In this document: positions 56,578 through 64,000 of the stretch, in pieces | How the letters are laid out: every line of letters starts with the position of its first letter | Numbering within the stretch: the stretch's first letter is position 1 | Assembly (NCBI GenBank): GCA_012861695.1 | Contig: JAAOOA010000168.1 | Coordinates: 524,001-588,000, forward strand | DNA: 64,000 bases | Reading direction: 5' to 3' | DNA from: Trematomus loennbergii | Lineage: Eukaryota > Chordata > Actinopteri > Perciformes > Nototheniidae | Made by a program: the position numbers and the translations under genes | Notes under the pieces: generated by a model | What the model was told of the DNA's origin: nothing | The model's database searches: none | Seen by the model: the letters and a program-made list of their open reading frames with translations, nothing else

Positions 56578-58744
56578 CTATGTCAACTTGATCAAGTTTG
56601 TCTTGGTGGATGTGGCAGACACCCATTTGTTCAAACGACGTTGACTCATGGAGGAGCGGAGCCATGTCTTAAGCCTTCTTAAGGCACTAAAACTTCGTTC
56701 TGCTTCGGCTGAGGAGCATGGCACTACAAGAAGAAGTCTAACCAAAGACTCTACTTGGGTAAAGAGAGCACGGACTTCTGGCAGCATAGCTTTGAGAGTG
56801 TTTACTGCGTCAGTGATGGTGCTGGATGGATATTGAAGCTTAAACATTGCCAGCTGCACCTCCAGTGAATTGCGATTCAGTTCTGGGTAAAGACTGACAA
56901 CCTCTTCAACCTTTCCAGAAACTAGCACCCTTTCCAACTTGTTAAGAGTATCAAAGCTGCTCTGGTCAAAGCGCTTGGTCAACTGTACATCAACAGCATC
57001 TAGCACTTTGAAGAATTCGATTCTATAGTGCTCTTCAGTTGATGCTGGTGTGAACGCAGCTGCATTTCCTGTGTAGCGCTTAGGAGGTCTCCGGATGTGA
57101 GGCATCTGGATGGTCTCAATGCCCATTTCACTGACCATGTCACAGGCCCTTGCATAAATCTGATGGAAGCTTTCATCAGACCTCTTTACTCTAAGTGTTT
57201 TTTTCACGCAATCAACTGCAGCCAGCATCCCTGTGACGCTTCCAGTTTTGCTCTGAAGGGAGCGGTTGAGGCACTCTAGTTCTTTAAGGGCTTCAGAGGC
57301 AAGAAGAAGGCAGAGCAAAGTGTGCCCCTTCTGAAAGCGTTCCAGGAGTCCTCTTGCGGTTGTGCACGTGTCAGAGGAGCCAGATGCAGCCATTTCCTCC
57401 AGACTAAGCAATACCTTTTCATACTGTCCTACAACTGCCTGAATGGCCACTAGCCTCACAAGCCATCGTGTAGGGCAGAGGGGCTTTAGAGTTATGAAAC
57501 TCCCTGCTTCAGACTGGGCAATCTCTTTAAATATAGTCTTATATTTTCCAGACTGGTGGTAGAGAGTGCCAAGTTTGTGGACCAAATTCAGTGCATCAGA
57601 CACAACAGGGGATGAGCTACAGGCTGTCTGAGTCACAAGGTTAACACAGTGAGGACCACAATGGACATACAAAGCAAGAGGTGCTTCTCTCTGAGAAGTG
57701 CTTGAACTCCTTTGCTTTCGCCGGACATGTTTGCAGCTCCATCGTAGGTCTGCCCTCGAAGACAGGACAAGGGCAAGTTCAACCGCAGGAGAACATCAGT
57801 TGCCACCTTAGCCAAATTCTTCCCTGTCGTTGAAGACACCTCATATAGACCTACAAAGTCTTCATGAGGGATAAGGTCATGATCCACATAACGGATACAT
57901 ATGGCCTCTTGTTCAACTCCCGAAACATCCTGAGTTCCATCAATAATAATGGAGTACTGAAGTGCGGGCAACCCCTGTACTGTATTTGTAATTCTCCTAA
58001 CAATGGAGTTGGCCATGATATTCAAAACCTCATTTTGAATTACAGCACTTGTGTAATTGTTTGAGGGCTTACTCAGCCATCTCTTCAGCACATCATCATC
58101 CCTGATCTGAGTTGCAGAAGCTGCCTTAGGTTGCCTTCATCACTGTCATGGCCACGCAGAGCTAGACCCTGACGAGCAAGAAAGCGAATAGACTGAACTA
58201 TTTTGAGCAGACATGATCTCGCCTCTCTTTGCTGCTGTTCCTTGGCTGTGGACAGCTGAGTTTCAACACTTTCTTGTTGGTATGTGTGTGTTGTGATTGC
58301 AACTTTGTGTGCTTGACTCAGTTGGTGGGTTGAACATTTCTCAATTGCTTTTCTCCAGTTTCGAAAACCAGTGGACACAAAGGCTTGATCCATATTTTTT
58401 GCAAGTGTGCTACTCTGTCTTTTGAAGGCTTCCATGCAATAATAGCAGAATACGCCATTCTCCCTAGGAGAATAATGAAGCCACGGAAAGTCCCTGAACC
58501 ACTTCTCCTGAAATCTTAGCGTCTTATTTGGAAGTTGCTGGGGTGGAATGACTCTTGGGTCAGGATGATTTGGCTTGCTATATATCTCAGCCTGGCTCTC
58601 ACTCTGGTCCCTCTCAAACTGGCTCTCACTCTCGTCCCTCTCACTCTCGTCCCTCTCAAACTGGCTCTCACTCTCGTCTCTCTCACTCTCGTCCCTCTCA
58701 AACTGTCTCTCTCTCTCCTCCCTGTCTAATCTTGCCTTCTCTTC
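56578..58744 (-). pseudogene. hAT transposase, main exon, two frameshifts
   Basis: After an acidic low-complexity start built from RDESESQFE repeats (58590-58735) comes a TTF-type zinc finger (FCYYC). A DUF4371 domain follows (IIDGTQDVSGVEQEAICIRY; GQTYDGAANMSG), then the hAT C-terminal dimerisation domain with CSSAEAERSFSALRRLKTWL. This is the ZMYM1/ZNF862-like hAT branch. Missing single bases near 58095 and 57690 split it into 58085-58435, 57633-58091 and 56578-57672. Acceptor TTTGTAG at 58745. Confidence 0.88.
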
Positions 58745-59672
58745 CTACAAACAAAAGTGAAAAATTGAATAGGCCATACATTTTTTATACTGCCAAAAAC
58801 GTAATATTAAGGATCCCCTGTGTACGATTTTCGTTATTTCTAAAACATAATATTTGCATTGTGTATCATATGTTGACGCCGGGCTGTGTTTCAAAGCACT
58901 TGACTACACTCTCTGCCATTGTGTGTAATAAATTACAATGATTTGAGGGTGCATGTGGATTTACAGTTTGAAAGTGAGCATAGCCTAGGACGTATGGAGT
59001 CAGATCAGTCTCAATATTTATAAATGCACACAAGGATTCACAAATGTATTTCGGGATTTATATATAAATGACTGAAATATTTTTCAGTGCACACAAAAAT
59101 ATTTATTGTTGTATATATAAATGTAAAAAAATCCACAGATAAAAAAAGTTTCACAAATATAGGCATATTTCTGACATATAACTATTTCTTGTTTATATAA
59201 TGTAAAAGAAAACCACAATTAGTTATAATTTCCAGTTTCCTGTTAAAAAAATATGCATTTGTCATTTCCGTCAGGGAAGTCTCAAAAAAACAAAACACAA
59301 ATGCAGAGGTTCACAAGAAAAGCAGTTTAAATGCCCATTTTTTGTACATTTAAATATATATTGTGAGTGCATTGAGAGACATTGTTGTGGAGAGTCATTT
59401 ATATATAAATCGCAAAATACATTTGTGAATCCTTCTGTGAGCATTATTATATTGAGACTGATCTGACTCCATACGGATGTTAAGTTCACCTAGGAATGGT
59501 ATCATTGACTTAAATGTTCAAATAAATGTTGCTCTTCTGTCTATATTGGTCATATGATGCCCCTTGACTGAAATGTTTCCTGTTCAATATCCCCACTGAT
59601 TTCCTTAAAATCCTGGGATGAGAGTCCACATCACAATTTACTCTAAACTGTCATTTCCCTTTCATCACTCAC

Positions 59673-59732
59673 CTCAGCAATGGACCTCTCTCCACTGTCC
59701 CTGCATTCTGCCTCTGACTCACTCTCAAGTGC
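59673..59732 (-). CDS. hAT transposase exon 2
   Basis: 60 bp with acceptor CATCTAG and donor GAG/GTGAG, phase 0 at both borders. Encodes ALESESEAECRDSGERSIAE, an acidic linker. Confidence 0.6.
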
Positions 59733-60411
59733 CTAGATGTCAAGAGAGGTGGTGAAGTGATAATTATTTATTGAGCAGTATACTCTTTCACATTGAATCA
59801 TAACAAGTCATACTGAATGTAAATACAACTGACTCTAAAGTAAGTCCCAGTCTGTGACATTAGACATTTTGAAGACTCAAAGTCCCAAGCAGTAGGTAGT
59901 ATATTAGCTATGTAATGTGCACAGAAAATAAATAGTTAACTGAATACTGGGATGGAAATTGCCTATAAGCACTCAGTAAAACATAAACACACACAAAAAG
60001 CTTCTGAATGATAAGAAGTATAATTAAAACATAATGCACATTACCATTTTGAGAGAGTACCTAATTAAAGAACTCAGAAAATAATCTCGTATCGAACTGA
60101 GGCTCCAGTAAAACACACTGACTGCGTCTCTACATGGACATCAGTAAGCCGTTTAAGAGTATTATCCCAGTTATGATGTGTTTACATGAGCAGAGAGATC
60201 GGGTTATTCATGTTCCCTGTTTACATGATAAATACTAGTAACCTGGCATTTCGATGCCTTTTCTCATCTAAACTATTCAGTATTTGTATTTCTCTATCAT
60301 GACATAAAGACGAAACTCCTCTCCAGAAGTGAGACGCATTTGCCGCCACCACCGCCATCACTGTTAAGTTAACAGTGTTAACTGATTAACTGCTACCAGC
60401 TGATGACTTAC

Positions 60412-60447
60412 TTTCCTCTTCTTTGCAAAAAATGTTCTTATGTCCAT
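60412..60447 (-). CDS. hAT transposase exon 1
   Basis: 36 bp from the ATG at 60447 to a GTAAGT donor. Encodes MDIRTFFAKKRK, a common start of this transposase group, with a basic patch. Phase 0, fitting exon 2. Confidence 0.7.
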
Positions 60448-60880
60448 GTTGTCTGGGGGAGAAAACATATCAAACCAAGAGATAGTCAGCTTTGATTTTC
60501 GCTGTATTAACCATTTCCTGAACATTTGGTGCGTGTGCCTTACCTCCGCTACCGGCATCCTTCATACAACAGAATCTGAGCTGTCCAACTATGACAACAC
60601 TCCTTGAACATGCGCGCGCTATGTGAGAATCTGCCTTGGTACAAAGTAGCAGTGAAAACATGGTACGGAGTTTCATTGATTTAGGCATTCTCTCAATAAG
60701 CAAGTGGAATGGATTTGATAGTGAAGCACTGACACAGCGCTCTGCAAAGAGCGGCGAGTGGATAGACCGATTCACGGACTTTCCGCATAGTAAAAGTGGG
60801 GGGGTCCAAACTAATCATTTGAAAAAGTGGGGGGGACTTGTCCCACCCTCATATAATGTTGCGACGCCCATGGATTACAT

Positions 60881-62100
60881 CAAGATGCACCTTCATTAGA
60901 TCCACGAGGAGGAAATCCAGTTATTGCAACCGGACGGAGAAAAACGCAGGTGAAGTAAAATAAAATAAGATAAATATAGAATAAAAATCCAAATGATGGA
61001 AGAGTATTTAGAGGTTAAACAAGTTTACGTAAATATTGTAAATTATGATATATTGTGGGTATAAAACATAGTTGAGGCTTGGTTGTGTTATAATATAGTA
61101 GTATATATATATATCAATATATATTATAGCAGAGGTGGGAAGTAAAGTACATTTACTCAAGTACTGTGCCATCATTAGCATTACAGATTGCCTACCAGCA
61201 GGGTAAGGCTACATAAAGGGTTACACTAGCAATGCTAATTCATGCTAACTGCTAGCTAGCTGGTGAATCTGATAACATTTAAATATTTTCCTCTTGCTGG
61301 AGCTTGACTCACTTTTTATTTGGATCATTCCAGAATTGGAGGACATTTAGACATCAAAACATTTGATTAAATTAAGCCTTTTTTGTTTTCTGTGTATTCA
61401 GTATATTTGAGAAATATGAAGCCTTCAAAAAATGGATCAGTCCAGCTCAGACATCAATGGTTCTCTTTGTATCTGATGTTTCATTTGTTGCTTTTAACAG
61501 CGCTCAATGGTGGGTTGAAATGATTAGAAATCAATTAAAAAAAGGTCTATTAACCTCTTGATCGAACTGTGGGGGAAACGTCTGTAGCAATGGAGGAGTC
61601 AGGACTCAAAGGAGACACGAGGAGAGCTGGAGCTTTGATGGCAAACACTGACGGTCTATTTGGAGTTTCGGCAGGAGAATTCCCAAGACATGTCACGGGC
61701 CACGGTTTGACCACACGGTTGAGACCACAATCAATTCTGAAGAACTCTACCCCAGACCCGTGTATTTAGTTGTTCAGAGAGAATAATCAACATTGTGGAT
61801 AACAAGATAGAATCATAACACCTCTATCAGCTGACGCCAACAGGCAGGAACAGGGAGGCAAAATACTGAGAGCACAGCAGCCAAGGTTACAGGTGCCTGC
61901 GCTCAGTCAGGACAGTATGAACTGATACACTGGGTCAAAGCTATGGGCCTTGGAAAATATTTCCCCAACACTAACTATAATTTTAACTCAGTTGTGTTTG
62001 TCTTAAGTTAATTGTGAAGAGTAAATGTTAATGTGGTTGTAACCTCAACATGCAGAGGCACACATTCTGTATTCTGGGAACATACAGTAATATATGCAAT
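60881..62100. other. No gene seen; a short dispersed-repeat piece
   Basis: 61131-61172 is the start of the AGTAAAGTACATTTACTCAAG dispersed repeat. A 66-codon frame at 61569 has no recognisable domain. Confidence 0.4.
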
Positions 62101-62130
62101 CAATGCAGCAGGGTTATTAATCCAGAAACA

Positions 62131-62210
62131 AACATATATATATATATATATAATATATATATATATATATAATTATATAATATATATTATATATATATAT
62201 ATATATATAA
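62131..62210. repeat. (AT)n microsatellite
   Basis: AT dinucleotides with a few breaks; it borders the NLR-related block on the left. Confidence 0.9.
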
Positions 62211-62228
62211 TAGGGAACAATCTTATGC

Positions 62229-62338
62229 AGGAGGACAACAGGGTGAGTGTTAACACCAGGCTCTGCTTTCTAACACATTATTGACTCTGTTTTACTGGAT
62301 GTCAGAACATCAGCGTCCTAGAGTCCAATGAGACTTCT
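62229..62338 (+). repeat. NLR 5' region paralog, left part
   Basis: Matches 17789-17878 and then 19015-19032: GCAGGAGGACAACAGG/GTGAGTG including the splice donor. The THAP MITE is absent here. The ISRE-like motif upstream of the other copy is not present, because the match starts inside the exon. Confidence 0.8.
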
Positions 62339-63036
62339 TTTTTTTTGTAATTTGTTTTTATTGAATCAGGCACAGTGAGTTTACATTTATACAGTCAATT
62401 TTTTTTCCCCCTTTCCCCCCCTCCCCTCCCGGTCCTACAGTAGCTAGTAAAGTAAATAACTAAGTAAATAGATACATATATAGGTAAAAATACCGTAATG
62501 TAAAAGATAATATTAAAAGAAGATTAATTAATAGATACGGAAATAGAGAATAATAGCCATAATACATGTACCCATATACTCACATATGTATACCCACATA
62601 TGCACATACAGTACACATATATATATGTACATACCTACACACATATACACATACACATACACATACATACACGTGCACACATACATGTATGTATACATTC
62701 GTACTTCCCCCCTTTCTTCTTAATTTAGTGTCTTAAGTTCAGCTATGTAGGCTATCATAGAGCCCCAGACAGAATCAAATAGTTTTGAGGAGCCCCTCAG
62801 GTTATATTTGATCTTCTCTAAGTTCAGGTACATCATAAGATCTTTAAGCCATAGAGATGCTTTAGGTGGTATCGAAGATTTCCATTCTAGGAGTATTCTT
62901 CTACGTGCTAAAATAGTTGCAAAGGCTATACTGTCTTTAGTTTTCCTCTCATCACTCTGTGGCCAGGTAGTACTCCGAAAATGGCAGTTTCTGCACATGG
63001 TGTCAATACCACGTCCAAGGCCTCAGCGAGGTGTTT
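62339..63036 (-). mobile_element. 5'-truncated L1-like LINE with 9-bp target duplication
   Basis: Starts at the left with a T run (poly-A on the minus strand). The minus strand 62720-62998 encodes an ORF2 C-terminal piece (ILARRRILLEWKSSIPP, WLKDLMMYLNLEKI). Flanked by GAGACTTCT at 62330-62338 and 63037-63045. The paralog at 19024-19032 has one copy of that 9-mer. Confidence 0.88.
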
Positions 63037-63457
63037 GAGACTTCTACAAGTGCTTTAAACTTTTTTTATTTCCTGTGTTATGATTCATCAAAGCAACATA
63101 ACATGTGACTCTCTGCAGTCTTCCAGGGCCGAAGCAACAAACTTTGGGTTCAATAACCCACTTTTCAATAAGGCAGACAGGCGAGCTCTTCTTTGGGAGG
63201 CCGTTGCATTTATTAAGGTCTTTGTTACAGGTCTAACTTTGAAGACACTCGACAGACCTTTGCTGCTGCTTCGTTCACTTCAAAAACACACACCACCGCT
63301 CGCTCACTCTCGCTCGCTCTACCATGCACACACACACATGCACGCGCCAACCCCCCCCCCCCCCTCTCTCTCTCTCTCTTAAAGGGACAGCTGCCTGACT
63401 CTGCATGACCCTAATATCATAACACAAGTTTATTATTATGATGGTTATGATTGAAAT

Positions 63458-63460
<3 letters not shown>
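63037..63460 (+). repeat. NLR 5' region paralog, continued
   Basis: GAGACTTCTACAAGTGCTTT and GATTCATCAAAGCAACATAA match 19024-19095. After 63115 it holds about 300 bp not in the other copy, with C- and CT-rich tracts at 63349-63380. CAAGTTTATTATTATGATGG then matches 19155-19173. Confidence 0.7.

Positions 63461-63540
<80 letters not shown>
63461..63540. repeat. (TG)n microsatellite
   Basis: 80 bp of TG with one break; corresponds in position to the GT tract at 23577. Confidence 0.95.
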
Positions 63541-63543
<3 letters not shown>

Positions 63544-63719
63544 AGAGAACAAGGAAGTGTGAAGAAACTTGTTATGTGACAGAGTTACTTCCTTCCTCTT
63601 CACCAATAAACTGATAATGAGCATTTATATGTAGTGTATGACATACAATGAGATACCTGTGTGTGTTTGCAGGCAGCATAGAGATAGATATACAAGATAA
63701 AAGCAGAAAAGTGTTTTAC

Positions 63720-64000
63720 AATGTTGTACTTGAGTATTTCCATGTTATGCTGCTTTGTACTTACCCCACTACAGTTCAGAGGTAAATGGTGTACTTCTAC
63801 TCCACTACATGTATTTAATACCTTTAGTTACTTTACAGATCTGGATGAATGATGTGAAATATAATCAAGTGTTAAATCAGACTTTAGTTCCACCTGGAGT
63901 AAATTCACAAGCTACCCTGCAGTATACAAAGTCATTCAAACTAGCTGCACCTTTACCAGCTTTGAGAACACTTTCATGATCAATCATTATAAAACATATC
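63720..64000 (+). repeat. Dispersed repeat, near-identical to 19640-19900
   Basis: GTACTTGAGTATTTCC, then ACTCCACTACATGTATTTAATA and the remainder to the window end match 19680-19905 closely. Confidence 0.75.

Larger units (their letters stand above)
55896..60872 (-). mobile_element. Autonomous-type hAT transposon (ZMYM1-like)
   Basis: 4977 bp with imperfect inverted ends CATGGGCGTAGG and CGACGCCCATG. It has a perfect 8-bp target duplication GATTACAT at 55888-55895 and 60873-60880, the hAT hallmark. It encodes a spliced transposase on the minus strand. G/C-rich hairpin motifs lie just inside both ends. Two frameshifts in the gene make this copy inactive as assembled. Confidence 0.9.

Noticed and set aside
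61569..61769. A 66-codon frame with MGETSVAMEESG
   Set aside because: No domain, no splice context; open by chance.

Overview
This window looks like nuclear DNA of a ray-finned fish, probably a percomorph teleost. The evidence is a fish-specific NLR immune gene (RING, FISNA, NACHT and leucine-rich-repeat exons with GT/AG borders), long AC/GT microsatellites, and a typical fish transposon mixture (Ty3/Gypsy, Copia, DIRS, L1, L2/Rex1-like LINEs, a tRNA-derived SINE, hAT, PIF/Harbinger and many MITEs). Nothing bacterial was seen. The organism is inferred from these families, not from a marker gene.

Layout. 1-7916 is a nearly complete minus-strand Gypsy retrotransposon; its left LTR is cut by the window edge. 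It sits inside the integrase of an older minus-strand Copia element (7917-9793). 9.8-17.5 kb is repeat debris: LINE tails, microsatellites, a pair of direct repeats, and an LTR-element remnant with a 243-bp LTR. 17.6-34.5 kb is an NLR locus on the plus strand. It has a 5' leader with an ISRE-like motif, then a nest of MITEs in the first intron (19180-23576), duplicated N-terminal exons, a RING exon, a FISNA-NACHT exon and three LRR exons. Several frameshifts make it a pseudogene as assembled. 34.8-38.4 kb holds LINE fragments and minisatellites.

38.5-55.8 kb contains two paralogous blocks in direct orientation. Copy A (38968-40011 plus 46110-46235) was hit by a hAT MITE and a complete 6.1-kb DIRS tyrosine-recombinase retrotransposon. 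Copy B (50946-51320 plus 55393-55765) was hit by a PIF/Harbinger transposon. Each copy supplies an empty site for insertions in the other. Between them, 47.1-49.4 kb, is a candidate multi-exon gene on the minus strand that I do not recognise but whose splice phases agree. 55896-60872 is an autonomous hAT transposon (ZMYM1/DUF4371-like transposase) with a perfect 8-bp target duplication. 62229-64000 repeats the NLR 5' region seen at 17.78-19.9 kb, with a 5'-truncated L1 inserted in it, which suggests that another NLR copy starts just past the window.

How it fits together: an NLR cluster grew by duplication and was repeatedly invaded. Several insertions can be dated relative to each other by nesting and by paralogous empty sites. 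The most unusual item is a pair of 1.1-kb MITEs in inverted orientation, flanked by TATA, each carrying a THAP-type zinc-finger start exon beside a hairpin. A caution applies throughout: unrelated genes here carry single-base indels, often in short homopolymers, and the two Gypsy LTRs differ only by indels, so some frameshifts may be assembly errors.
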